Shown here: one piece after another, positions 53,871 through 64,000 of the stretch
Layout of the letters: each line of letters begins with the position of its first letter
Numbering within the stretch: position 1 is the stretch's first letter
NCBI GenBank assembly: GCA_900491605.1
Contig: UESW01001683.1
Span: 12,374 to 76,373, forward strand
DNA: 64,000 nt
DNA from: Calamus simplicifolius
Lineage: Eukaryota; Streptophyta; Magnoliopsida; Arecales; Arecaceae
Reading direction: 5' to 3'
Translations under genes and position numbers: made by a program
Notes under the pieces: model-generated
What the model was told of the DNA's origin: nothing
The model's database searches: none
Seen by the model: only the letters and a program-made list of their open reading frames with translations

Positions 53871-54945
53871 ATGGACCCTAGCCTCATCCATAGGAAGGGT
53901 AAAAAGTTTGTAGTTTCTTCTTCTTCTTTCTTCGAGGACGATGTTCCTCTTTGTATGCATCGTAGGGCTAGCAGCATAGTGGCCTATGAACCCTCGGCGA
54001 ATGTGGCTCGTTCGATGCTCCTTTCGGCCGCCATTCCAAGCTCAGTCGGGCCAGAAAGCATCCCTCGATAATGACCCCATTGGAGGTGGAAAACCTTAGG
54101 GTTAGGTATAGAGTTCCATAAGGAATTAGGTTGTCTGTCCCTGGTTCCAATGATAGGGTGACCATTGGCCCCGCTAGAGGCATTGCCCTGTACGAGGAGT
54201 TCTTCAGGGCAGGACTCTGCCTTCCTTTCCATTCCTTCATCGCTAGCCTCTTAAAGAGGTATGATTTTCTTCCGGCCTAGTTGTCCCCAAATTCTTTTAG
54301 GACCATCTATGCTTTCTTAGTACTCTGCCACTTCTATGGCTTGGTGGCTAGAGTATCTTTATTTCGAGCCATGTACTCTCTTCGCCGCCATCTTACCGAA
54401 GTGAGATGATGGCTTTTCTTTCCTCAGCAAGGTAGGGTACTCAAGCTCGACCTTCCTTCCTTCATCAAAGAATGAAAATCTTGCTTTTTCTTCGCTCATA
54501 TATACAGTGTAAGAAGAGGCGGGGGGAGCTAGACCAGTCTCCAAACAGAAACTCGATAGTGGAATAGGTTGATAGGAAGGTGTTCGACTAGCTGTTGACT
54601 TCTCAGATCCCTCCCTGTTGGGATCTTTTATCCGAGAGGAACTTGTTTGATGCTGGCGCAAGTCCGGTGCTGACCCTAGGTGAGTGCAGGGGTGTTTCCT
54701 TTCTTTTGCTTTTCTTTCCTTCTTTTTACCTCTAATCTTCTGTATACTTGCCGTAGGGATGAAGTTTTCCATCGAGCAACTAAAGGGGGTTGGAAAAAAG
54801 AGGAAAGAGGCAACCGACAATGCAGGAAAGGAGATGAAGAAACCCCAATTGTCATGCTCGGTACCGCCTTAACCTCAACATCAAGGGGCCCAAAGCGAGG
54901 CAGCCCCGACCGAGGTAGTCCTAGTTTTCCATCCTAGAGAAATCG
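53871..54945 (+). pseudogene. Accessory ORF of T3 (antisense to its element), gypsy-type transposon protein remnant
   Basis: Opposite in orientation to its own element, like the ORF at 30060-32245. Start at ATG 53871 (MDPSLIHRKGKKF) or 53787. The conserved block is spread over frames: GIALYEEFFRAGLCLPF (about 54180), LSPNSFRTIYAFLVLCHFYG (about 54285) and LFRAMYSLRRHL. Stops occur near 54069 and 54280. LLSERNLFDAGASPVLTLG precedes donor GTGAGTGC at 54680; acceptor TGCCGTAG at 54756 leads into MKFSIEQLKGVGKKRKEA. Homology with the T4 ORF is seen directly; function is unknown. Confidence 0.75.
54680..54756 (+). other. Intron of the T3 accessory ORF
   Basis: 77 nt, AG|GTGAGT to a long pyrimidine stretch and CCGTAG|GG. 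Its position relative to the LLSExNLxxAG motif is the same as in the T4 antisense ORF. Confidence 0.7.
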
Positions 54946-55419
54946 ACCCCAACTTGGTTGCCCGCTCGATGGCGATGGTGGAGCCAAGGGTGGAGGAAGC
55001 CCCTCTGTAGCCTAAGGGTGATGGGGCAACGACAACTCCAGCGCCCTTGCTCGAGGTGATGAAGACTCCTAGGTTTATAGTGGTGCCTCCACTGGCCAGC
55101 GAAGTGCTAGCCATGGAGGAGGAGGCAGCCCCACAGGGGAGCTGATGACTGTTGAAGGGGCCAGTTGATCCCATGGGCAATATAGAAAATAATTTTGGAT
55201 GGCATCCTCTCAGATAGCAATTTTTCAGACGATTTTCTTAGGCAGCCACGGAGGCCTTCCTATACGACTTAATTCCTAGGCGGCCTTACTGTTCTACTCG
55301 GCTTTCTTTTGAAGGACCCAATGGGCATTAAATATTTCGGCATTGTCATGAAGAAAGAGAACAAGAAAGAAAAGGGTCATGTTGCGTGCGTGGGTTCTCC
55401 CAAGGGGTCATTAATGCCA

Positions 55420-55830
55420 GTAGTCAAGTCAATGGGCTTGAGCATTTAATGGTGCAAAAGTGGTCATAATGACTTAGAGAGAATGGAGCGTCACAGACGC
55501 GTTTGCCTTGCCCAGCCTCATTTAAGTTGGCCTCGCCCAGCCTCATCTAAGTTGGCCTTGCCCCTGCCTCGTCCAGGCACTCCCGCTCGGCCTCCAAAAC
55601 CACACCAAGGCATTTATGGCCTCATAAAGGCCATGTGCATTTAATGTCAGTTAGGCTGGAGCATTTAATGGTGCAACGGTCATAATGACTTGGAGAGCAT
55701 TTAATTGAATGGAGTGTCATAAACGCATAATGCAAGGAGAGGAAGAAGTCGGCCTTGTCGCATCAACGCATCATCCAAGTCGGCCTCGCCCCGGCATCAT
55801 CCAAGTCGGTCTCATTCCGCTTCGCCGCGA
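55420..55830 (+). repeat. Duplicated segment and GCC-rich short repeats in the T5 LTR
   Basis: gagcatttaatggtgcaa ... gtcataatgactt occurs at about 55440 and 55660; ggcctcgcccagcctcatc and tccaagtcggcctcgcc units repeat near 55510-55560 and 55740-55810. Confidence 0.8.
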
Positions 55831-56394
55831 CACTCCCACTCGGCTTCCACAACCATATTATATCTTTCGTATAATACATTTATGGCCTCATGAAGACCAC
55901 GTGCATCCTATTACATGCCGGCTCTAAGGCATTTATTGTCTTATTCTGTTTCCTCTATTAACTCATTTATGGCTGCCACATTGGCCCTTTGCATGAGAAA
56001 GGATGGCGTAATGAAGCCGAGGCAAGGAGTTCTTGACTCCACGTCTCACAAAAGTCCTCGACAGCCTCTAGCTGCCTCTGGATGACTATCCCAGCCACGG
56101 CTCTTTCCCGGCTTCCCAGCACCGTACCAGATAGCCTCTCTAACTCCACTCTTGGCCATGGATGGCTTCGTCCGTGGCTCTACTCCAAGCTCTCTATCCC
56201 AACTCCGACTGGACGATGGGCAGCATCATGGTGGGGCGACAAAGGACATGCACGTAGCCATAAAAGAAGCTTGGCAATGTCATCAGCTCAAGGCCAAGCA
56301 TCTCCAGGTGGGCCCAGACCAGCACGGAGGCTAGATGCCATCGCTTGACCACCCTGCTTCCTACGTCTCTTCACCAAGGCGTGATAGCTTTGTC

Positions 56395-56560
56395 CCAGTT
56401 TCTAGCTCCTTCTCGGCCATAGACGTCTCGCCGCGGCCTCCGACTTCGTCCCGGCTTCTAGCTCCTTCCCGGCCATAGATGTCTCGCCCCGGCCTCTGGC
56501 TTTGTCCCCGCTTCTAGCTCCTTCCCGGCCATAGATGTCTCCCCTTGGCACTCCAGCTCG
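56395..56560 (+). repeat. 57-bp tandem repeat in the T5 LTR
   Basis: Three copies of ttctagctccttcccggcc plus atagatgtctcgcc... starting near 56400, 56456 and 56513. Confidence 0.85.
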
Positions 56561-57300
56561 GCCACAAACATCTCGTCCTGACCTCCAAAGTGAGGGACCT
56601 CGGATCCGTCCTAGCCTTCCGATCCTGTCCCAACCGGCTCCTAGCCGTCTCAATCAACTCCCAACTCTTCCATCCCAAACGGATGTGTGGCTCGTGATGG
56701 TGATGAGACTCCACCACCTTTTATCCCTCTTCCTTGCAGCGGTCAAAATCAAAAGGCAATCTACTTTGATGGAACTTGACCCACTTACCAACTGCAGCCA
56801 CCTACTCTGATGGGACTTGGCCTGCAGCCCTGACATGCCAAAGAAGAAGCATGCTCTACCATTGCTGCCATCACCTTAAATACTCTGACAAGTGGCAGCA
56901 CCCCATGCCTCACAGACATCAGCTCTGACACTCCATCCACTAAAGTCATCATTATGGAGCCTCAACCACTCAAGCTAGACAAACTCTAAGCATCTATAAA
57001 TTGGGTAAGAGGGACCCCCGACGAGATAACTGATAACCACAACACTCTTAAATGCTCATTCTTGCTCACAGAGAGCGCAGCTCTAAGCCTCTCTCTTCTT
57101 CTCTCTTTCGAGCTTCCTCAAGCTCATGGCTGTTGCCCAGAGCACTGACTTGAGCATCGAAGGGTCTCCGCCAGAATCTCGGTCCTCGGGACTTTTGCAG
57201 GCTCCCAGATGCGAGAGGCTCACCGAAAGATCCTGGTCTCACTGGAGGAGGCGATCGGATGCTCGCGGACGTTCGAGGGGGTGATATGGCAACAACAGAT

Positions 57301-57320
57301 TGGCGCGCCAGGAAGGGGAA
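57301..57320 (+). other. Primer-binding site of T5
   Basis: TGGCGCGCCAGGAAGGGGAA after the LTR end and a GAT spacer. Confidence 0.75.
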
Positions 57321-57375
57321 GAAAGTAGAGTTCTGCGATACTAAGCTACAAGCCCTCACTCCCTCTACGACAATA

Positions 57376-58137
57376 ATGGTGGATAAAAATATGGTGATGA
57401 CAAAGACCCAAGAGGCTTCTGCTAGTTACATTGGAGGGGCACCCTCAACGAGCTGAGCAACAGAAGGCTAGCTCTCTGCTCCATCGTCACCACTATCTCG
57501 GGCCATTCAGGCAAAGCACCGTGCTGCCCTCACCCTGCAGATCCAAGCATTAACGACAGTTGTTCAAAGGCTATGGGAGCGATATTCCATGGCCGCCTGC
57601 CAACAAGCTCAGGAGCAAGAGCAACCTCAAACTCAAGCTCATCGATAATTTAAGGCTCAGACTCGTTAGCCAGCAAGAGTGCCACTACTTGCCACCCAAA
57701 TCCTAACTCCTAGTCACCCCAAGTATTTATGGGCATTTTTATTCCTGGTGGTGATAAGCTGAGATGTGCTTATGCAATTAATGCAAGGTGGGAGATAAGG
57801 ACAAAGGGCTTTGACTATTGACTCTATCTACCCCCTCTCTTTTTCTCTCTGCTGCACCAAGAGCCAAACCGAGCCCAGGACCTCCTACAGATTTCATTCC
57901 AACTGCCCTTGGATTTCAGCACTGGTACCCCCACCTTCAATCAACACAGTTTCCTGGGAGGGCAGGTCATCAATTCAGCAGAAGGAGACCAATTTCTTTA
58001 AAGAAAAAGCTCTTAAGCCTGTAATTGATGTCGACACCAAACATGACGCAAAAGCAAACAGCTACGAAAAAGCTAAGTACACTACACTTTAAGAAAAGTT
58101 TCTTTTCATTAGTATCTGAATGCATTATAGGAAATCC
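57376..58137 (+). pseudogene. Gag start and leader remnant of T5
   Basis: ATG 57376 and 57391 open MVDKN and MVMTKTQEASASYIGG, the family Gag start, with a stop within 30 codons. No capsid domain follows. 57700-58010 resembles 4490-4620 of the non-autonomous element and 48870-48930 of T1, and 58055-58137 resembles 48655-48737, so T5 belongs to the non-autonomous type. It breaks off at about 58137 against copia sequence. Confidence 0.7.
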
Positions 58138-58149
58138 AACAAAATTAAC

Positions 58150-58340
58150 CTTTCAAAGGGCTCTCAACGGTCCTGCGATCATAAGGTACGCCAGTACTGG
58201 AACTCGGCTTCCATCACCCACGTTTAGGAATCTTTCACCTTCTTTGAATCTTCTACTAATTCAAAGCCCCTGCAAAGAATTACAAATATGAATTGGACTC
58301 CCGGTATCTAATACCCAATTTGTAGTATCACAGATAGAAA
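58150..58340 (-). pseudogene. Copia protease start
   Basis: On the minus strand NWVLDTGSPIHICNSLQGL (about 58320-58265) has the DTGS active site of copia proteases, followed by TGA and later NVGDGSRVPV. It ends at the truncation. Confidence 0.8.
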
Positions 58341-58439
58341 AATTACAAGGTATTATCATATAAATACCTTGTCCAGCAACTCCTTGCTGGTTTTCTTCTT
58401 AGGCCTGTTAGGATCCAGGGTTGCTATGTACTGAGGACA

Positions 58440-59259
58440 GTTCCTCTTCAGTGACCCAGCTTCTTGCAGTAGAAGCACTCAGCCTGACTTTTGTCAGCCT
58501 TCTTCTTCTTGGTCTGACTAGGCCCAACATGTTTTACCTTTTTTCTTTTATTTTTCTTCTTCATCCCTTTCTTAGGGTGATGACGTCCTGCCCCTGAACC
58601 TCCCACCAAGTTTACTGTCTTCTTTTGAAGCTGGTGGTCTTTCTAAAAAGTCTACAGTAGACCAAGCAAACCATGATAGTTTACTGCAGGCTTCGTCATT
58701 CTATAATGACCAGAAAGTTCAGGTAGGAGCTAGGCAGTGAGTTCAGTATGGCATCCTTCCCAAGTTGCTCATGCAAAGGAAATCCAAGTTTGCCCAGATG
58801 TTCTATCATCTCGATCATGTACAGTACATGATCGGTGACAGAAGTCCCATCATGCATACGCGCGTTGAAGATGGCACTAAACATTTTGTACGTTTCAACG
58901 TCGTCTGGTGTCCCGAAAGATTCCTTCAACATTTGGAGTATTTGTTCCGATTGGGCCTCCTTAAATTTCCTGCTGAACTCATCATTCATAGAAGCCAGCA
59001 TTATGCAGCGCATTATGGTGCAGTCATTGGTCCACTTCAGATAAGTGTCCCTGGCCACACCAGGCACATTTGGGGCTGGCTGCTCAGGTGCAGGATACAT
59101 TATCACATAAAGGATCCTTTCATGCTCTAGGACTATCCTAAGCCTTCGATACCATCTATCGAAGTTTGGACCTGTCAGTTTATCATTGTCCAACAGTGAC
59201 CGGAGCGATAGATTTGTAGACATTTCTGAAAGGAAAACCAAAAACTTATTAGTGTACAT
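58440..59259 (-). pseudogene. Copia gag (UBN2-type) with zinc knuckle
   Basis: Capsid-type protein of the copia element. The frame runs from Met 59259 (a likely start is the internal MSTNLSLRSLLDND near 59223) to a stop at 58696. It contains KLTGPNFDRWYRRLRIVL, YLKWTNDCTIMRCIMLASM and MFSAIFNARMHDGTSVTDHV. Beyond the stop a Lys-rich stretch and ECFYCKKLGH (about 58460-58475), the start of a CCHC knuckle, appear in shifted frames. Inactive. Confidence 0.87.
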
Positions 59260-61025
59260 GATTATTTAAACCTATAGACTTGGACATATGGTCTAAAGTT
59301 CTCCCACTATTTTATTCAGGTTGGTAGCCCCTACCTCCAACCCAGGAAATTACTCCTAATTTCTTAGTGGGTACTAGAACCCAGTAGACTACATATGAGC
59401 CCGACTTTGGCCGGCCCACCCACATGTATCTAAAGGTAGGTTCATAACCAATTATTTCTCTAAATAATTTCTAGTAATTTATTTTGCCCCAGGTTGCACG
59501 TCAATCGGCCTTTGGGCCTCCTATTGGGTGTCCTGGTTAGGTCCAACCATTAACATGACATGTTCAAGTTTCTAACCAAGGAATTGGTCAAGCCCGACTT
59601 TGGCCGGCCCACCTGACCATCGTTGAGAGAGTTGCATTGAACCATCATAATATGAATGATAATTCCAAAGACCAGATGAGTACCAGGCCTTTGGGCCTTC
59701 AATAATCATCTTAGCCATTGGACTCATTATCACTCTCTTAATGGGAGGCTATGATCTAATTATCCCCATAATTTAATCATTTTAGGGACCTAATAATTTT
59801 AGAGGGTTTGATTAATTTGTTACATATGAATGACATGGACCAATTTATGTATTCTCCCACTAAACCATTTAGTTGGGTTCATTAATTTGGTCCATGGGTA
59901 CCTAAATCAGTCAGACTTATTTTCCTTAGGAAGCATGGGTTAGCCCAAGTCAATAGGCTAGTCTAATCAAGTGCTAGGACTACTTAGCCAGGTCGGCTTG
60001 ATCAAAAGGCCGAGTTTCGCCATTAACCATCTTGCCTAGACACTAGCTGATAATCAACTAGCCAGGTTAGAGGTAGCCGCGACCTTGATCAGAACCTTTC
60101 TAGACACCAAGTGGTTGACCAGATCCAATTAAATTTGCCTAAAGACTTGGGTGTCCATGAGCCCCAAATCAAGTCTATTTAGATGTATGGACTGATCAAT
60201 CTAATCTAATTAGATGGATCTCAAGAAAAAAAACTTATCTCAACATTTGATTAGATTCAATTTTCTAATTTAGTCCAATTCATCTAACCTTAGGTCTAAC
60301 CCATTTAGAGAACCTGATTCATGCTAACCCAATTAGCCCATGATTTATGATCATGTCTTAAGGTCTTTAATTCATAATTCTAGATCTTAAGTTAACTCCT
60401 TTTCAAATTTGAACCAATTTCAATTTTGAGTTCTGATTTTGAAACATTTTTCAAAATTTTTCCGTAAAACATATTTACTTTCTTTCTATTTTCTATGATT
60501 ACGTAAAACAATTTTAATATAATTTATAATTAAGTTTTTAAATCAATTAAGATGTCTTAATGTTAATCTTTATTATCATTTCATCTTTAATTAATTTTGG
60601 ATCTAATCAAAATTATCACAGAATAAAAGATTAATTCGGTTAAAACATATTTTAATTTTTCTTTCTTCTATTCTATACATCCATTCATGGGTTCTTTAAC
60701 AGTAACACCCTTACACGTCATAGGAAACCTTTCTTGAATAAGGAAACAGAGGCTATCAAATCTTATGACCGGACGGCCTGGTGAATATACCCAATCCAAG
60801 ATATAATAGAATACAGCATGTAAGATCTATATTAGATCTACCTTTAAAACATATATTTAATCATCATTAAATAAATTTAACATGCTTTCATCATGCAAAA
60901 CTTTTAAACCTACTATAGATCTAAACTAATCAAAATAAGATCAACTTTAGATCTACATTAGATTATGTATGCATAATTATATCAGATCTATTATGCTTAT
61001 ACATGCATTCCTAAGCCTTAACCAT
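59260..61025 (-). other. Copia leader region
   Basis: No gene. AT-rich to the right; agcccgactttggccggccc occurs twice (about 59399 and 59591). It lies between the primer-binding site and gag on the minus strand. Confidence 0.65.
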
Positions 61026-61038
61026 GGCTCTGATACCA
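61026..61038 (-). other. Copia primer-binding site
   Basis: The minus strand reads TGGTATCAGAGCC, complementary to initiator tRNA-Met, two bases after the LTR end. Confidence 0.9.
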
Positions 61039-61040
61039 TT

Positions 61041-63074
61041 TGAAGGGAAAAAATAGCTTTTCTTATGCACAGGATCTCAAGGTGGAAAGCATGTAAATCG
61101 GTTTTAATATTCACATTGAATATTAATTAAAGAAAATTAACAGATCTAAATTTAAGATTATTTATTTAAGTTTAAAATAGTACCTCTCATTGCGGAAGCT
61201 GTTGATAACGAAGGTAGCAGATCCGATCTGCAGAGAGAAGTTCCCCTTTGTGCCTTGCAAGAGCTGCACGCCCGCTCCTCTATATCACATGCACGCATGA
61301 TGAATGCAGACAGGAGGTGGAATTCTTGAACAATGAAAGGAGAACTCTTCTCCCAAGAAGAGACAATCTCCAATTGGATTTCTTGCAGACTTTATGTGAT
61401 TGCATCAGCTTTCACGAAAAAGTCTCTGTCATTTTTTTTTTTTTTTTACTTGTTCACCCTTTTTTATTCACATCGTAACCTTTTATATCCGATGAAAAAT
61501 TCTGCAATCAAAAAAAAAAATGTGAAAGAGCTCTTTAAAATGCCATTACATAAATCCCATCATGGCATTAAGTCCGCAGTCACCTTATCAATGCGTCCCT
61601 CAAACGGCGAGCCTAAGAGGAAACATAGAGTGATAGGACCTTTGAGCATCCTCTAACACAATCAATAACTCTGTTTCAAGACTGTTATAATAAGTGGATG
61701 ATGACGAATGAGAGATATTATCAATTAAAATTTTCTTTTGTTAACAGAATTGATCCAATCAATTCTGTTTGAAGTCCAAATTCAAATCCGAAAGAAGCTA
61801 CTCGTAGCTCTTGAACCATACTTCATATTGTGCCTTGTCGAGCTCCAATCCGAAGTGATTTATAAATTCAAAATTCATAAATAAACTTTCAGAGGCTCTA
61901 TTGGATATCCAGATCGAACCACTTCGAACCCGGATCCAAACCACTGTGTTATCTGACCAACCATTGGTCCATGGTTCAAATTAACTTTATTCCATATTCA
62001 TATGGTGTCCCAAAATTCTATTTGAGTTACTGACTAACTCAAATCACCTTCGAAGTAAGTGCTGCCGCTAATGTCTAGAGCTAGCTAGACATAGTCAGAA
62101 CGAACCCCGTATGACCCATCTGATTGAGTCCCACTCAAATCAATGATCACGCCTGCGTACAAGTCATCCGATTATGTGCGTGACTCCATAGGTTCAAACC
62201 TAAGCCGGTAGCACAGGAACACTTCCTATATTAATCGATGTGACCATCTAGCCATGGTTCCCGACATCCGGATAGATCAAATTTTCACAAGGCAACATTC
62301 TGGAACCCATGCTATGGTTGCCACATAATTCATCCCCTTGTCCTAGTACTCTGAGCGAATACGGAGTTAACTGCCAACTCCGAGTAAATCACCCAAGTAT
62401 GTTTCAATGCAATGAATCTTGTGAGACCTCGCAAAGATTACCTTGGCCAAGGTTTTGCTAAATTAAAACATAGTTCGAGCACTCTCTCTAACACTTAGAG
62501 TGGACAATCCCATCTTGACTCATCACTGACCCAATAAGTACTTGACTGCACCCAGTAACCTTCCGTCACTGGATTAGAAATCCGGGTGGTCCAGTGCCTA
62601 AGTACAGTGAGTTGCTTATCAAGTCAACATGATAGTCATGTCAAAGGGACACTTATACCCATTGCCTTTCTGTGAGTTGCTCCAGGCAGTTGAGCACTCA
62701 ACAGAGATGAGTCATTGTTCAGTAAATGTACTCCTATACTCACCCGCATATCAAACCAGTGTTATACACTCCTTGGTTTAAGAGAACAAACCAACCCATA
62801 TGACATACAACGACCTACACTTGATTACGTCGTCGTCCTCGGTAATGACGTATCATTTGGTCGCGAACTTATTTAAGAGTTACTCAACAATTCCTCCATT
62901 GTCGAATACATGTAACTCTAAGGACTACAACATATTGAAATTCTACTGGAAGATGTAAACTATATGTTGTATGGCCAAAATTTACTCTTATTTATTGAAT
63001 AAATCATGTTCATATACATCAACTCATAACCGTCTACAAGCTAGACGATTAGCTATAGGACACGTTTCCTAACA
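61041..63074 (-). mobile_element. 5' LTR of the copia element
   Basis: 2034 bp; the minus strand starts TGTTAGGAAACGTGTCC (63074) and ends TTCCCTTCA (61041). The right flank AAGGT (63075-63079) would be the target duplication. Short open frames inside are not genes. Confidence 0.88.
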
Positions 63075-63464
63075 AAGGTTACCCCAGGCTGGCTACGAAA
63101 CCCCCGCGATGGTTCAAGACTTATAGTTTCAGCGACCTCGAGTTACCCTCGGGCCGGCTGCGAAACCCCCAAGGTGATTTCGGAGGAGCTCAGTAGCATC
63201 GCGGCTAATGGGACACCACTCGGCCCGGCTAGGATACACCCCCGAGTCAGTTCAAGTCCCTAATAGCCCATACCTGCTCGAGCCGCCAATCCTTCCGGAC
63301 CAGCACACAAATACCTGAGGCGGTTTCAAAGGAGCTCGACAACATTACGGCTAACGGAACACCACTCGATCTGGCTAGCTTACACCCTCGAGTCGGTTCA
63401 AGTCCCTAACAGTCCGTACCCGCTCAGTCACCTCTTGAACCAACACACAAACCCCCAAGGCGGT
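63075..63464 (+). repeat. GC-rich diverged direct repeats
   Basis: Elements such as gccggctgcgaaaccccc, gagtcggttcaagtcccta and ggagctcgacaacat(c/t)acggctaa recur about 180 bp apart. It resembles LTR-type sequence but has no recognisable end. Confidence 0.55.
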
Positions 63465-64000
63465 TTGCTGCCTCAACGGCTTTCTTTCTGCCTTAGCGGC
63501 ATCATTGCAGCCTCAACGACTTTCTCTCTGCCTCAGCGGCATTATTGCAGCCTCAGCGGCATTATTGTAGTCTCAACGGCTTTATCTCTGCCTCAGCAGT
63601 GTTATCGCAGTCTCAATGGCTTTATCTCTGCCTTAGCGGTGTTATCGCAGCCTCAATGGCTTCATCTCTGCCTCAGCGGCATCATTGCAGTCTCAATGAC
63701 TTTATCTCTGCCTCAGCGGCATTATTGCGGCCTCATCGACTTTATTTCTGCCTTAGTGGCATTATTGCAGCCTTAACGGCTTTATCTTTGCCTCAGCAGC
63801 ATCATCTCGGCCTCAACGGCTTTATCTCTGCCTCAGCGGCATCATTGCAGCCTCAATGGCTTTCTCTCTGCCTCAGCGGTATCATTGCAGCCTCAACGGC
63901 TTTCTCTCTGCCTCAGCGGCATCATTGCAGCCTCAACGGCTTTATCTCTGCCTCAGTGGCATTATTGTAGCCTTAACGGCTTTATCTCTGCCTCGGTGGC
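63465..64000 (+). repeat. 40-bp tandem array E (continues past the window)
   Basis: About 13 copies of gcctcaacggctttatctct plus gcctcagcggcatcattgca. The open frames with LSLPQRH or GFISASA repeats are produced by the array. Confidence 0.95.

Larger units (their letters stand above)
55143..57297 (+). mobile_element. LTR of Tat-type element T5, inserted in T3
   Basis: It starts TGATGACTGTTGAAGGGGCC, followed by AGTTGATCCCATGG as in T1, and ends ...ATGGCAACAACA before the GAT spacer and primer-binding site. Near 57000 it carries the family box gggtaagagggacccc. The 5' flank GGAGC (55138-55142) is a candidate target duplication with no partner, because the 3' end of T5 is lost. Confidence 0.85.
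58138..63074 (-). mobile_element. Ty1/copia remnant (LTR, leader, gag, start of protease)
   Basis: Minus-strand element. The 5' LTR is at 63074-61041, the primer-binding site at 61038-61026, gag at 59259 to about 58440 and a protease start near 58300. It is cut off at about 58138; RT, RNase H, integrase and the 3' LTR are missing. Order and the TGTTAGGAAACGTG LTR start fit plant copia elements. Confidence 0.88.

Noticed and set aside
15548..61038. TGGTATCAGAGCC and TGGCGCGCC motifs as tRNA gene pieces
   Set aside because: They are primer-binding sites next to LTR ends; no tRNA cloverleaf surrounds them.
61158..61656. Open frames in the copia LTR
   Set aside because: Short, without conserved motifs, inside a clearly delimited LTR.
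1..64000. A novel multi-gene defence, metabolic or regulatory system
   Set aside because: Apart from the ENOD93-like exons, every recognisable coding segment belongs to a transposable element and is damaged; no gene cluster remains to support such a claim.

Overview
The window is nuclear DNA of a flowering plant, probably a monocot (GC-rich LTR elements, plant LINE and CACTA/hAT families, one ENOD93-type gene). It is retrotransposon-dense intergenic DNA. I see no prokaryotic operon, no CRISPR, no rRNA or tRNA gene and no biosynthetic or defence cluster. The only cellular gene is the 3' part of an early-nodulin-93-like gene (coding exons at 9425-9500 and 10987-11078, + strand), whose upstream exons would lie beyond a 9.2 kb retrotransposon block.

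Layout. 1-9265: a non-autonomous Tat-lineage (Ty3/gypsy) multi-LTR array, LTR-0 / internal / LTR-1 (1848-3951) / internal / LTR-2 (7476-9265); most of its length is tandem arrays of hairpin-forming units. 9266-12391: ENOD93-like exons, intron and AT-rich flank, ending at a single N. 12410-13431: 5'-truncated CACTA element. 13554-25130: Tekay/Del-type chromovirus block (LTR, deleted internal part, shared LTR, second internal part cut off inside integrase). 25138-33515: Tat element lacking reverse transcriptase but carrying an antisense accessory ORF. 33741-34097: short LINE fragment. 34840-39504: LINE with 12-bp target-site duplication (TSD) and a deleted reverse transcriptase core. 40978-50560: complete Tat element (5-bp TSD ACCTA) with gag, protease, RT, two RNase H domains and integrase, inactivated by a few mutations. 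51580-55142: minus-strand Tat remnant (LTR, polypurine tract, antisense-type ORF) interrupted by a 959-bp hAT element with a perfect 8-bp TSD. 55143-58137: LTR and leader/gag remnant of a further Tat-type element. 58138-63074: minus-strand Ty1/copia remnant. 63075-64000: GC-rich DNA ending in a 40-bp tandem array.

How the parts relate. The Tat-type elements share a three-base LTR-to-PBS spacer (GAT or AAT), a TGGCG-GC-type primer-binding site, a Gag start resembling MVxTRAQEAST, LTR ends near TGATG...CA, and a repeat block with related hairpin motifs between the coding region and the polypurine tract. The autonomous-type copies (25-33 kb, 41-50.5 kb) plausibly supplied enzymes to the non-autonomous ones (1-9.3 kb, 55-58 kb); that is inference. 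The observations I consider most worth testing are a frame-preserving GT-AG intron between gag and protease of the Tekay-like element, a splice site conserved in two antisense accessory ORFs, a UAAUGA stop-start overlap in the LINE, and the shared hairpin-repeat vocabulary of the Tat family. Every retroelement coding region here carries stops, frameshifts or deletions.
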